In this document: one piece after another, positions 8,197 through 17,043 of the stretch
Layout: each line of letters begins with the position of its first letter
Numbering within the stretch: the first letter of the stretch is position 1
From: Tenacibaculum haliotis
Lineage (GTDB): Bacteria > Bacteroidota > Bacteroidia > Flavobacteriales > Flavobacteriaceae
Length of the DNA stretch: 64,000 nt
Direction of reading: 5' to 3'
Assembly: GCF_025215075.1 (NCBI RefSeq)
Contig: NZ_JAOBTH010000029.1
Coordinates: forward strand, 1 to 64,000
Translations under genes and position numbers: made by a program
The notes under the pieces: model-generated
Told to the model about the DNA's origin: nothing
What the model saw: only the letters and a program-made list of their open reading frames with translations
The model's database searches: none

Positions 8197-10080
8197 ATGA
8201 AACGAAGTTTCTTACTTATATTTTTAATTACACTTGTTGGATTAATTTACATTGTTAGATTATTTCAGCTACAAATTGTTCGCGGAGGAAACCTAAATCC
8301 GATACAAAGTTCTGCTATTAAAATTGAATATGATTATCCTGAACGTGGGTATGTATACGATAGAAACGGAAAGTTACTAGTAGCAAATCAATTATCATAC
8401 GACGTAATGGTAGTTCCTAAAGACGTAATGCCTTTAGATACTACAGAGTTTTGCTCACTTTTAAAAATAACTAAAGAAGATTTTAAAAAACGTTTTAAAA
8501 AAGCTGAAAAATTTGCACGTTGGCTTCCTTCAAAATTCCTTAAGCAATTAGCAAAAGAAGACTTTGCGTATTTGCAAGAAAAGTTACCAAAATACAAGGG
8601 GTTTTATATTCAGAAACGTATTATTAGAGATTACCCAATTAAAACTGGTGCTAATATTTTAGGTTTTATTGCTGAAGTAAATGAACGAAAAGCAAGAACA
8701 AATAATTACTACGAACAAGGAGAATTAATTGGAAAACTTGGCGTAGAAAAACAATATGAAACAATTCTTAGAGGCGTTAAAGGTAAAAAACGTTTTAAAA
8801 GAAATAATTTAAATAAAATTACCGGCTCTTACAAAGAAGGAAAATACGATACACTTGCGGTAACAGGTAAAGATTTAACATTAACTATTGATAGTGAATT
8901 ACAACAATATGGAGAATTATTAATGAAAGGAAAAAGAGGTGGTATTGTCGCAATCGAACCCAAAACCGGTGAAATTCTTGCACTTATTACCGCGCCCTCT
9001 TATGACCCTAACTTATTAGTGGGACGAAAAAGATCGCCCAATTCAAGAAAACTTTTTAATGACACCATTAATATGCCAACTTTTGATCGTGGATTACAAG
9101 CAATGTACCCTCCTGGTTCTCCTTTTAAAATCCTCAATGGTTTAATTGGTTTACAGGAAGAAGTTATTGATAAAGATTTTGGAGTGTATTGTCATCATGG
9201 ATATCGTTACGGAAAACGTAAAAATGAATTCATGAAATGTCATTGTGGAATTACAGGAAGGCGAATCCGTTTAAAAACAGCAATTGCCAAATCGTGTAAT
9301 AGTTATTTTGCTACCACTTATAAAAAAATTATAGATAAAACAGGTGATCCAAAAGAAGGCATGGATAATTGGAACAAACACATAGAAAGCTTTGGTTTGG
9401 GTAATTATTTAGGCTATGATTTACCTGCGGGAAGAAAAGGAAAAATTCCTGATGCCGAATTTTACAACAAATGGTATAAAAACAGATGGCATTCTACCTA
9501 TACCATTTCAAACTCAATAGGACAAGGTGAAATATTAACCACCCCAATGCAATTAGCAAATATGACAGCTGCAATTGCAAACAGAGGTTATTTTTACACA
9601 CCACATATTGTAAAGAAAATTGATAATAAAACAGTTATAGATTCAGCTTATTTAACCCGGAGAAATACAACTATCGATCCGAAGCATTTTCCTATTGCAA
9701 TTGATGCAATGCACGAGGTTTTTACATACGGAACTGCAAAATGGCATCAAATAAAAGGAATTGACATCTGTGGAAAAACAGGAACTGCCGAAAATAAAAT
9801 TAAAATTATTGATGGCGAAAAAGTACAAGCACAAGATCACTCCATCTTAATCGCTTTTGCACCAAAAGAAAACCCACAAATAGCCATGGCTGTTTATATT
9901 GAAAACGGTGGTTATGGCTCAACAATAGCTGCTCCGATAACAAGCCTAATGATAGAAAAATATATTAAAGGTTCAGTTACTAAAAAATATCTTGAAGAAC
10001 GCATGATTAATATGAGTCTTCAGAAAGAGTATGACAAATTAATTAAAAAGAAAGATACCCTTGCGCCAGGAACGAAATAA
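8197..10080 (+). CDS. mrdA: penicillin-binding protein 2, elongation transpeptidase
   Basis: 627 residues. N-terminal membrane anchor (5-23), pedestal/dimer domain, then a class B transpeptidase domain with SxxK at Ser308 (SPFK), SxN at 366-368 (SCN) and KTG at 527-529. It cross-links peptidoglycan during rod elongation with RodA as partner glycosyltransferase. A Cys/His cluster (CHH 332-334, CHC 348-350) lies between the first two motifs, in the region where E. coli PBP2 is reported to bind zinc. Its last 20 bases overlap the rodA start. Confidence 0.95.
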   Translation: MKRSFLLIFLITLVGLIYIVRLFQLQIVRGGNLNPIQSSAIKIEYDYPERGYVYDRNGKLLVANQLSYDVMVVPKDVMPLDTTEFCSLLKITKEDFKKRFKKAEKFARWLPSKFLKQLAKEDFAYLQEKLPKYKGFYIQKRIIRDYPIKTGANILGFIAEVNERKARTNNYYEQGELIGKLGVEKQYETILRGVKGKKRFKRNNLNKITGSYKEGKYDTLAVTGKDLTLTIDSELQQYGELLMKGKRGGIVAIEPKTGEILALITAPSYDPNLLVGRKRSPNSRKLFNDTINMPTFDRGLQAMYPPGSPFKILNGLIGLQEEVIDKDFGVYCHHGYRYGKRKNEFMKCHCGITGRRIRLKTAIAKSCNSYFATTYKKIIDKTGDPKEGMDNWNKHIESFGLGNYLGYDLPAGRKGKIPDAEFYNKWYKNRWHSTYTISNSIGQGEILTTPMQLANMTAAIANRGYFYTPHIVKKIDNKTVIDSAYLTRRNTTIDPKHFPIAIDAMHEVFTYGTAKWHQIKGIDICGKTGTAENKIKIIDGEKVQAQDHSILIAFAPKENPQIAMAVYIENGGYGSTIAAPITSLMIEKYIKGSVTKKYLEERMINMSLQKEYDKLIKKKDTLAPGTK

Positions 10081-11338
10081 CATTTTTGAAGGCATCGACT
10101 GGATGCTTGTTTTTATATACATCATACTTGTTGGTTTTGGATGGATGAATATTTACGCATCCTCATCTACAGATGACACTAGAGAAATATTCGATTTTTC
10201 TACCAAATACGGTAAGCAATTAATATTTATATGCTTAACAGTACCTGTTATTATTTTAATTTTATTTTTCAACTCTAAGTTTTACGAACAATTTGCAAGT
10301 GTTTTATACATATTTTCCTTAGTCCTATTAGCAGGAGTTTTTGTTTTCGGAAAAAAAATTAACGGAGCAACATCTTGGTACAACTTTGGAGGCATCGGCT
10401 TACAGCCATCAGAATTTGCGAAAGCTTTTACCGCACTAGCACTCGCTAAATTAATGAGTGATCGTAAATACAACTTAAAACTAATTAAAAATCAAGCAAA
10501 AACATTTATCGTAATATTTTTACCTGCTTTTTTCATTGCCTTACAGCCAGATATGGGTTCTGTTTTAATTTATTTTGCTTTCTTTTTTGTTTTAAACAGA
10601 GAGGGATTAAGTTTAGTATATTTAGTATTTGGGACAACATCTATAATTCTGTTTATAGGAACCATCTATTTTGGAGCAAATTCGGTTCTTATAATTTGCT
10701 TCGCAATTATTACACTAGCAATCATTTACGGATTCTATAAAGACAAACGTTTTATTCGTTTTAATGCGTTTAAAATAATAAGTACATATATACTAACCAG
10801 TTTGTTTATTTTCGCAATTGGATATACTTACGATAACATATTAGAACCTCATCAAAAAGACAGATTTGATATTCTATTAGGAAAAACAACAGATCTTAAG
10901 AATAAAGGTTACAACACCTACCAATCAGAATTAACAATTAGCTCAGGAGGTTTATTGGGTAAAGGTTTTTTACAAGGAGACAGAACTCAAGGTAAGTTTG
11001 TTCCTGAGCAGGAAACCGATTATATTTATAGTACCGTTGGTGAAGAATGGGGATTTTTAGGAAGCTCTTCTGTAATAATTCTCTTTATGTTTTTACTATA
11101 CCGAATTATTTATTTATCCGAAAGGCAAACTAATAAGTTTGGAAGAATATACGGCTATGGTATCGCTTCTATTATTTTTTTCCATTTAATAGTAAACATT
11201 GGTATGGTTATAGGCTTATTACCTACTATTGGTATTCCTTTACCTTTTTTTAGTTACGGAGGTTCATCCTTATGGGGATTTACCCTGCTACTATTTATTT
11301 TTATTCGCCTAGATGCTCACAGAAAATACGATTGGTAA
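10061..11338 (+). CDS. rodA: rod shape-determining glycosyltransferase RodA (SEDS)
   Basis: 425 residues, about ten membrane helices. SEDS-family features: the GINGATSW-type loop (KKINGATSWYNFGGIGLQPSE), a conserved catalytic-type Asp in QPDMGSVL, and the terminal PLPFFSYGGSS signature. RodA polymerises lipid II together with PBP2. The start chosen is TTG at 10061, inside the end of mrdA; an alternative ATG at 10103 would cut into the conserved N-terminus (NIFEGIDW). A second SEDS protein, FtsW, is encoded in the dcw cluster. Confidence 0.93.
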   Translation: MRQERNNIFEGIDWMLVFIYIILVGFGWMNIYASSSTDDTREIFDFSTKYGKQLIFICLTVPVIILILFFNSKFYEQFASVLYIFSLVLLAGVFVFGKKINGATSWYNFGGIGLQPSEFAKAFTALALAKLMSDRKYNLKLIKNQAKTFIVIFLPAFFIALQPDMGSVLIYFAFFFVLNREGLSLVYLVFGTTSIILFIGTIYFGANSVLIICFAIITLAIIYGFYKDKRFIRFNAFKIISTYILTSLFIFAIGYTYDNILEPHQKDRFDILLGKTTDLKNKGYNTYQSELTISSGGLLGKGFLQGDRTQGKFVPEQETDYIYSTVGEEWGFLGSSSVIILFMFLLYRIIYLSERQTNKFGRIYGYGIASIIFFHLIVNIGMVIGLLPTIGIPLPFFSYGGSSLWGFTLLLFIFIRLDAHRKYDW

Positions 11339-11654
11339 AGCTGAAATAATAGTTCTTTTTAAGAATCAAAAAATGGACCTAAAATAGATAGTTATTAAAT
11401 CCTACAACTTTTGGTACTGATCGTATAAATACTTCATCAGCATCATTCAATATTAAAATAAAAACCTTCAGAGCACAGTTTAGAGGTGTAAAAAACATAG
11501 AATTTTCCCTCTTATATTAACCTCAGCAATTAGTCTTAATTCTTTTTAAATACAAAAACCGTACTCTTAATTTCAATTCACACACAACTTTTGAGAATGA
11601 TCCCTTTTTGGCACTGATTCCAAATCTGAGTATAAATAATCATTCATATTACAA
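11339..11654. other. intergenic region with decayed short repeats
   Basis: About 315 bases with no credible ORF. Two spots resemble each other: ACAACTTTTG at about 11403 and 11585, each followed within 30 bases by TTTTGGyACTGAT and then GTATAAATA. This suggests an old, degraded duplication of a non-coding element. No terminator for rodA is clear here. Confidence 0.4.
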
Positions 11655-11689
11655 ACAAAAAAACCTGAACAATAAGTATATTGTTCAGG
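11655..11689 (-). terminator. rpsT terminator
   Basis: CCTGAACAATA pairs perfectly with TATTGTTCAGG around a 4-base loop. On the minus strand it is followed by seven or more T. It lies 65 bases beyond the rpsT stop. Confidence 0.88.
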
Positions 11690-11754
11690 TCTTAAATTTT
11701 AATCCTTTTATAATTTATTTCAATTATTTGGGATAATGCAATAATTTAAAGGTC

Positions 11755-12006
11755 TTATAAAGCTGCAACGTGTTTAGCTAATTTAGACTTTAAGTTTGCT
11801 GCTTTATTCTTATGAATAATATTGTTCTTTGCTAATTTATCTAACATAGATACAACAGTAGAAAACATACCTTCTGCTTCCTTCTTGTCTTCAGACGCTT
11901 TTAATCTCCTAACAGCATTACGAGTTGTTTTATGCTGATATTTGTTTCTTAAACGTTTTGCGTCGTTACTTCTAATTCTTTTTATTGCTGACTTGTGATT
12001 TGCCAT
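11755..12006 (-). CDS. rpsT: 30S ribosomal protein bS20
   Basis: 83 residues, the usual S20 length. It begins [21 protein letters not shown], the typical basic helical N-terminus, and ends in [10 protein letters not shown]. Primary 16S rRNA-binding protein of the small subunit. No separate promoter is visible between it and the tRNA-Glu gene 35 bases upstream, so the two are probably co-transcribed. Confidence 0.97.
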   Translation of the reverse strand: MANHKSAIKRIRSNDAKRLRNKYQHKTTRNAVRRLKASEDKKEAEGMFSTVVSMLDKLAKNNIIHKNKAANLKSKLAKHVAAL

Positions 12007-12041
12007 TATACTAGATTCTTAATTGTTTATAAAAAACTTTG

Positions 12042-12113
12042 TAGTCCGTACGGGAATCGAACCCGTGTTACATGGATGAAAACCATGCGTCCTAACCCCT
12101 AGACGAACGGACC
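12042..12113 (-). tRNA. tRNA-Glu (UUC), copy 1
   Basis: Minus strand. The cloverleaf closes: acceptor GGTCCGT/ACGGACT (one G-T pair), anticodon stem CATGG/CCATG with loop TTTTCAT giving anticodon TTC, and T arm ACGGG/CCCGT with TTCGATT. CCA is not encoded. It has its own promoter and a small leader hairpin. It is identical to copy 2. Confidence 0.96.
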
Positions 12114-12138
12114 AAAACAATCATTCTGATTGCGGGTG

Positions 12139-12168
12139 CAAATATACAATACTTTTTGATATTTGCAA
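12139..12168 (-). promoter_or_regulatory. promoter of tRNA-Glu copy 1
   Basis: Minus strand: TTG (12166-12168), 19 bases, TATATTTG (12139-12146). The leader contains a hairpin CAATCA/TGATTG just before the tRNA. Confidence 0.75.
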
Positions 12169-12236
12169 TAATTTTATTTTTTAATTAGTAGTTTATTAAA
12201 ACATTTAAACTCTTTAAAAACACTAATTAAAACTTG

Positions 12237-12308
12237 TAGTCCGTACGGGAATCGAACCCGTGTTACATGGATGAAAACCATGCGTCCTAACCCCTAGACG
12301 AACGGACC
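12237..12308 (-). tRNA. tRNA-Glu (UUC), copy 2
   Basis: Same 72-base sequence and anticodon TTC as copy 1, 123 bases upstream in the direction of transcription. The identity extends into flanks (the GCACCCGCAATCA leader), so the pair arose by tandem duplication including the promoter. Confidence 0.96.
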
Positions 12309-12337
12309 AGAACAATCAGTTTTTCTGATTGCGGGTG

Positions 12338-12368
12338 CAAATATAACAACAGTTTTTTATTTGCACAA
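12338..12368 (-). promoter_or_regulatory. promoter of tRNA-Glu copy 2
   Basis: Minus strand: TTG (12366-12368), 20 bases, TATATTTG (12338-12345), then the leader hairpin CAATCAG/CTGATTG. Confidence 0.75.
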
Positions 12369-12722
12369 AGCTTTTTTGTTTTTTTATTTATTTTTTATTT
12401 CACATGCTTCATAGCATCCTCTAAACATGAAAATTAACCCTCATATATTTCGGATTAAATTTCATCAGAAACAAAACAATCATAGCAAACAAAAGGTAAA
12501 TTTACAATAAAAACAATATTCATTGATGCTGTTTTTACCGTAAAAATCTATTATTAAAAAATATCAAAATATAAAAGCACTTTATTTAATCTTAAAAATC
12601 TTGTTTAATACAAACTTTCTAATTTAAAATTAATAGCGAATATATTATTCAGAGTTACGCTATAAGCAATAAACTATTATTAAAACCACCGAGAATAACA
12701 TACTGCTTTTCTTACCTTTTAC
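12369..12722. other. AT-rich intergenic region, nothing recognised
   Basis: About 350 bases between the tRNA-Glu promoter and the proS terminator. I see no ORF, RNA fold or repeat that I can support. Confidence 0.5.
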
Positions 12723-12758
12723 AAATAAATAACCCTGCAAGAGCAGGGTTATTTATTT
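12723..12758 (-). terminator. proS terminator
   Basis: AAATAAATAACCCTGC pairs perfectly with GCAGGGTTATTTATTT around a 4-base loop, four bases after the proS stop in the transcription direction. Confidence 0.9.
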
Positions 12759-12761
12759 ATA

Positions 12762-14240
12762 TTAATATGCTTTCGCAAAAAGAACTCTCTTAGAGGATGG
12801 ATTTCCTGTAAATATACACTTCCCTACTTCCTCCTTAGCGTCATTAGGAATACACCTAATGGTTGCTTTTGTTAATTCCTGAATCTTATCTTCTGTCTCA
12901 GTCGTTCCGTCCCAGTGAGCAGATACGAAACCTCCTTTATTCTCTATTACATCTTTAAACTCATCAAAAGTGGTAACTTCAGTAGTATGAGCTGCTCTAT
13001 AATCTAAAGCTTTTTTAAATAGGCTTTCTTGAATCTCTTCTAATAGATTAGCAACAACATTCACCACTTCATCAATAGCAATCGTTTGTTTTTCGAAAGT
13101 ATCACGACGTGCAACTTCAACAGTACCGTTTTCTAAATCGCGGTTACCCATTGCAATTCTTACCGGAACACCTTTTAATTCGTATTCTGCAAATTTTGCT
13201 CCTGGTCTATAAGTATCTCTATTGTCAAACTTAACAGAAACCCCTTTTTTACGCAACTCTTTAACGATTACATCTACTTTTTCGGTAATAGCATTCAATT
13301 GCTCTTCTCCTTTGTATATAGGAACAATAACAACTTGAATTGGCGCTAATTTCGGAGGCAATACCAACCCTGCATCATCAGAATGTGTCATGATTAATCC
13401 ACCGATCAAACGCGTTGAAACTCCCCAAGAAGTTGCCCAAACATGTTCTTTCTTCCCTTCTTTAGAGGTGTATTTAACATCAAAAGCTTTTGCAAAATTC
13501 TGACCTAAAAAGTGAGATGTTCCTGCCTGTAAAGCTTTTCCATCTTGCATTAATGCTTCAATAGTTAAGGTATCATCAGCACCTGCAAAACGCTCACTTT
13601 CAGATTTAGCTCCTTTTACAACCGGCATCGCCATAAAGTCTTCAGCAAATGTTGCATACACTTCTTGCATTTGTTTTGCTTCAGAAATAGCTTCTGCTTT
13701 TGTTGCATGCGCGGTATGCCCTTCTTGCCATAAAAATTCAGCTGTACGTAAAAATAAACGCGTACGCATTTCCCAACGCACAACGTTTGCCCATTGATTT
13801 ATTAATAAAGGCAAATCGCGGTATGACTGTATCCAACCTTTATAGGTATTCCATATAATTGCTTCAGAAGTAGGACGAACCACTAACTCTTCTTCTAACT
13901 TAGCTTCAGGATCTACTCTTAATTTCCCTGGTTTATCAGGATCGCCTTGCAAACGATAATGTGTTACAACAGCACATTCTTTCGCAAAACCTTCTGCATT
14001 TTTTTCTTCAGCTTCAAATAAACTTTTAGGTACAAATAAAGGGAAATATGCGTTTTCATGTCCTGTTTCCTTAAACATTCTGTCTAATTCTGCTTGCATT
14101 TTTTCCCAAATAGCAAATCCGTAGGGCTTAATTACCATACACCCTCTTACTGCTGAGTTCTCAGCTAAATCGGCTTTTACCACCAATTCGTTATACCATT
14201 TCGAGTAATCTTCGTCTCTTTTTGTTAAGTGTTTGCCCAT
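12762..14240 (-). CDS. proS: prolyl-tRNA synthetase, archaeal/eukaryotic-type
   Basis: 492 residues from the ATG at 14240; an in-frame TTG at 14246 is not needed. It charges tRNA-Pro. Class II motif 2 is clear ([24 protein letters not shown]), preceded by [12 protein letters not shown] and followed by the anticodon-binding domain (QVVIVPIY) and a short C-terminal domain ending KRVLFAKAY. It lacks the bacterial editing insertion, so it is the short archaeal-like form usual in Bacteroidetes. Single gene with its own promoter and terminator. Confidence 0.96.
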   Translation of the reverse strand: MGKHLTKRDEDYSKWYNELVVKADLAENSAVRGCMVIKPYGFAIWEKMQAELDRMFKETGHENAYFPLFVPKSLFEAEEKNAEGFAKECAVVTHYRLQGDPDKPGKLRVDPEAKLEEELVVRPTSEAIIWNTYKGWIQSYRDLPLLINQWANVVRWEMRTRLFLRTAEFLWQEGHTAHATKAEAISEAKQMQEVYATFAEDFMAMPVVKGAKSESERFAGADDTLTIEALMQDGKALQAGTSHFLGQNFAKAFDVKYTSKEGKKEHVWATSWGVSTRLIGGLIMTHSDDAGLVLPPKLAPIQVVIVPIYKGEEQLNAITEKVDVIVKELRKKGVSVKFDNRDTYRPGAKFAEYELKGVPVRIAMGNRDLENGTVEVARRDTFEKQTIAIDEVVNVVANLLEEIQESLFKKALDYRAAHTTEVTTFDEFKDVIENKGGFVSAHWDGTTETEDKIQELTKATIRCIPNDAKEEVGKCIFTGNPSSKRVLFAKAY

Positions 14241-14292
14241 AATCAAAAGTTTGGCATAAATATTGTTATTTTTTATGCGTAAATTGTCTCTG

Positions 14293-14323
14293 CAAAACTA
14301 CATTAAAAAGGCTACAAGCCCAA
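14293..14323 (-). promoter_or_regulatory. proS promoter
   Basis: Minus strand: TTG (14321-14323), 20 bases, TAGTTTTG (14293-14300). The ATG follows 52 bases downstream. Confidence 0.65.
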
Positions 14324-14386
14324 CAAAGAAATAGTATTTTGCATTTCAATTTTGGAATTAGTTTTTATAACCCAAAAATTTAAGCG

Positions 14387-15553
14387 ATGAAAACACATTA
14401 CACTAACATCAAGCTACCTTTTTATATTCTATCATTATTTATGGTAGCAACATTTGTTTCTTGCGGAACAATGCAAACCGTTGCTGGTAGTGATGATGGT
14501 ATTTATGCTGATGACCAAGAACAGCCTCAACGTAGAGTTATAATAGTTGATGAAGATAAACATCAAGAATATGAAGAAAACTACTTTATAAAAGAAGTTG
14601 AACGTTTAGGGAGTTTAAATGGTACAGACATCTTTACAGATATTGAAAATTATGCATCAAATGATGATGATTATAATACTGAAGAGGACGACGTTGTTTA
14701 TGACGACTACCCTGAAAACAATACAAATTACAATGAACCTTGGGGATACAATAGCAATAATAGTGATGTTGTTATTAATATAAATACCTCACCTCGATGG
14801 GGCTATTACAATGAGTGGGATTCTTATTATGGATACAATTACAACAGACCATGGTGGCGTTCTCGTTACAATAATTATCGCTGGGGATACAACAACTATT
14901 GGCATCCATATAATTACGGACATTATTATAATAATGGATTTTACATAGGTTTTGGTGGTTTTTATAATGCTTATCCTCGCTACTATCGTAACAACTATTA
15001 CAACAATCGTTATTACCGACCTTATAGAGGAGCAAACTCTTATCGAAAATACAGAACAGCTTCAACTTCTAGAAGAAACGGAACTAATTACAGAAGAGGA
15101 ACTACTACTAATAACCGAAAATATTCTTCATCAAGAAGATCTTCAAAAACCTATAGAAAAAGTACCAATACAAGAAACAGTACGCGCTCTACTAGAGGCA
15201 TTAGAACTACAAGAGACTCAAATAGTAGATACACAAGAGGATACAACTCTAACGGAAATAGATCTGTAAAAAATACGAGAGGTAATCGAAGTACTCGTAG
15301 TAGCACTTCAAGAAACTACGAACCATCAAGAGGGAGTAGTAAATCAAGAAAATCTACAAGAAGAAGTTCTTCTAGCTATAGTAGCAGAGATAATAAACCC
15401 TCTAAAAGCAATAAAAGTTACTCTTCGAATAAAAGCAGTACTAGAAAATCAAAAAGTTATTCAACACCTTCTTCTTCAAGAAGCTCACGCAGTAATGCTA
15501 GACCTTCAAAGAGCAGTAATTCTAACAGATCTTCTAGAAGCAGCAGACGTTAA
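14387..15553 (+). CDS. low-complexity surface lipoprotein (vitellogenin-like in flavobacterial annotations)
   Basis: 388 residues. Residues 1-26 look like a lipoprotein signal with lipobox TFVSC, so Cys26 would be acylated. Then an acidic segment (about 30-110, rich in D/E), a Tyr/Trp/Asn-rich segment (about 115-220, many YY, NNY and RW), and a very basic Ser/Arg/Lys/Thr-rich tail (about 220-388). No enzymatic domain is visible. Similar proteins in Flavobacteriaceae have been labelled vitellogenin only because of Ser-rich composition. The charge separation suggests a surface or matrix-like role; function unknown. The OmpP1-type porin gene starts 33 bases downstream, probably in one operon. 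Confidence 0.75.
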   Translation: MKTHYTNIKLPFYILSLFMVATFVSCGTMQTVAGSDDGIYADDQEQPQRRVIIVDEDKHQEYEENYFIKEVERLGSLNGTDIFTDIENYASNDDDYNTEEDDVVYDDYPENNTNYNEPWGYNSNNSDVVININTSPRWGYYNEWDSYYGYNYNRPWWRSRYNNYRWGYNNYWHPYNYGHYYNNGFYIGFGGFYNAYPRYYRNNYYNNRYYRPYRGANSYRKYRTASTSRRNGTNYRRGTTTNNRKYSSSRRSSKTYRKSTNTRNSTRSTRGIRTTRDSNSRYTRGYNSNGNRSVKNTRGNRSTRSSTSRNYEPSRGSSKSRKSTRRSSSSYSSRDNKPSKSNKSYSSNKSSTRKSKSYSTPSSSRSSRSNARPSKSSNSNRSSRSSRR

Positions 15554-15586
15554 GTCAAATAGATTTTCAACTTAATTAAAGAAAAA

Positions 15587-16939
15587 ATGAAAAAAATTTT
15601 AACACTTGCGATATTTATCGCTAGTACGTATACAGCCTTTTCTCAATCACTAAACTATAATGATTTAGGAATTTTATTCTCTAAAGACGACAATTACGGA
15701 ACAGCCAGATATGAAAGTATGAGTGGAGCGTTTGGTGCTTTAGGAGGCGATATTTCTGCCTTCGGGATTAATCCTGCTGGTGCAGCTGTTAACAAAAAAA
15801 GTGTGTTTTCTGCGACTTTAAGTAACCGAAACACCGAATACTCTTCTATGTATTACGGAAACACAACAAATTCACAAGATAATTACTTCGACATTAGCCA
15901 AGCAGGAGGTATTCTTTCTTTTGATACGGCATATGATTCTGATTGGAACCGTTTTGCTTTGAGTTTTAATTACAGAATTAAAAAAGATTTTAACGGTTTT
16001 TATTCCGCTGAAGGAAATAGCAATCGCTTAATTCATAATGAGCATCTTGCCGATAACAAAGTTACAAGAACTCAATTTGATGCCAGTATAGATCAATATG
16101 TTTCTAGCAAAACCAAAGGACAATCAAGTGTTTTTAATATGGGGTTCTCTGCCGTACATCAAAACAAATTATTTGTAGGAGCTTCTTTAAATTTTCATGA
16201 TATAGAATTTTACAGAGAAGGTTATTTTAATGAAGTTAATGATGATGTTGACGGAAACATTTTAAACGTAGAAAGTTATACCGAAACTTATATTCAAGGA
16301 AACGGATTTTCACTTGGCTTAGGTTTTATTTACAAGTTCAATCAAAACATACGAGTAGGTTTGGCTTATGAAACACCAACTTGGTATCAAGAAGTTATTG
16401 AAGATTACTATGATGAATTAATAATGAATGAAATTAAGAATTTAAGTATTAACGAATATATTAATGTTATTGGCTCAGAAGCTTATCCTTATAAATTTAA
16501 ATCTCCTAGCAGAATTACAGCAAGTGGTGCTTATGTGTTAGGTAAGCAAGGTTTAATTAGTGTAGATTATACTTACAAAGATTATAAAAACACAAAATTT
16601 AGCGATGGTGATTTTAATCAAGAAAACACAAACTTTGCAAATGACTATCGAAATACACAAGCCTTAAATATTGGTACAGAGTGGCGCTTCGATAAGATGA
16701 GTGTTCGCGGTGGTTATCATTATGAAAAAGATCCCAACTTACTTTTAGGAGGCAACACTAATAAAGATAACATTAAAGGATACTCTGCTGGTTTAGGTTA
16801 TAATTTCGGAAATATGAAATTTGATTTAGCATACAGTAACTATGAAAACAAACAGTTTTATCGTATTTACAATACTGATGACTTAAACATAAATAACAAT
16901 ACTTCTAGAATTTCTGCAACCCTTACTTTTAGCTTATAA
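15587..16939 (+). CDS. OmpP1/FadL-family outer-membrane protein
   Basis: 450 residues. Signal peptide 1-19 (TAFSQ). Next comes the family start: a short plug-like region SMSGAFGALGGDISAFGINPAGAA (about 43-66), equivalent to the NPA motif of FadL barrels that conduct hydrophobic substrates. The rest is a beta-barrel ending in SRISATLTFSL. Bacteroidetes members are often labelled hemin receptor without proof. Follows the lipoprotein gene and is closed by a terminator. Confidence 0.85.
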   Translation: MKKILTLAIFIASTYTAFSQSLNYNDLGILFSKDDNYGTARYESMSGAFGALGGDISAFGINPAGAAVNKKSVFSATLSNRNTEYSSMYYGNTTNSQDNYFDISQAGGILSFDTAYDSDWNRFALSFNYRIKKDFNGFYSAEGNSNRLIHNEHLADNKVTRTQFDASIDQYVSSKTKGQSSVFNMGFSAVHQNKLFVGASLNFHDIEFYREGYFNEVNDDVDGNILNVESYTETYIQGNGFSLGLGFIYKFNQNIRVGLAYETPTWYQEVIEDYYDELIMNEIKNLSINEYINVIGSEAYPYKFKSPSRITASGAYVLGKQGLISVDYTYKDYKNTKFSDGDFNQENTNFANDYRNTQALNIGTEWRFDKMSVRGGYHYEKDPNLLLGGNTNKDNIKGYSAGLGYNFGNMKFDLAYSNYENKQFYRIYNTDDLNINNNTSRISATLTFSL

Positions 16940-16961
16940 TTCTACTAGTAACAAAATATAT

Positions 16962-16990
16962 AAAAGATCCTGCTTTTGCAGGATTTTTTA
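16962..16990 (+). terminator. terminator after the OmpP1-type gene
   Basis: ATCCTGC/GCAGGAT stem with a TTTT loop, followed by TTTTTT, 25 bases after the stop. Confidence 0.9.
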
Positions 16991-17016
16991 TATACACATT
17001 TCTCAGTTTTTTACCG

Positions 17017-17024
17017 TAATTTTG
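17017..17024 (+). promoter_or_regulatory. -7 motif of the nfu-ubiE-porT operon
   Basis: TAATTTTG matches TAnnTTTG, 19 bases before the ATG at 17044. The -33 element is weak. Confidence 0.5.
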
Positions 17025-17043
17025 CACTTCATTTTCACGACCT

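Noticed and set aside
12042-12308. Possible attachment site or integrated element between the two identical tRNA-Glu genes
   Set aside because: Only 123 bases separate them, with promoters and leaders duplicated; no integrase. A simple tandem duplication explains it.
14952-15269. 105-codon open frame inside the lipoprotein gene, and a 96-codon one on the opposite strand at 14775-15065
   Set aside because: Both arise from the repetitive AAC/TAT/AGA codons of the lipoprotein. The products are low-complexity Leu/Glu or Cys/Asn strings without start context.
14952-15553. Possible CRISPR-like or tandem repeat array
   Set aside because: Short AGA/TCT-rich words recur but with no fixed unit or spacer; it is coding low complexity of the lipoprotein.
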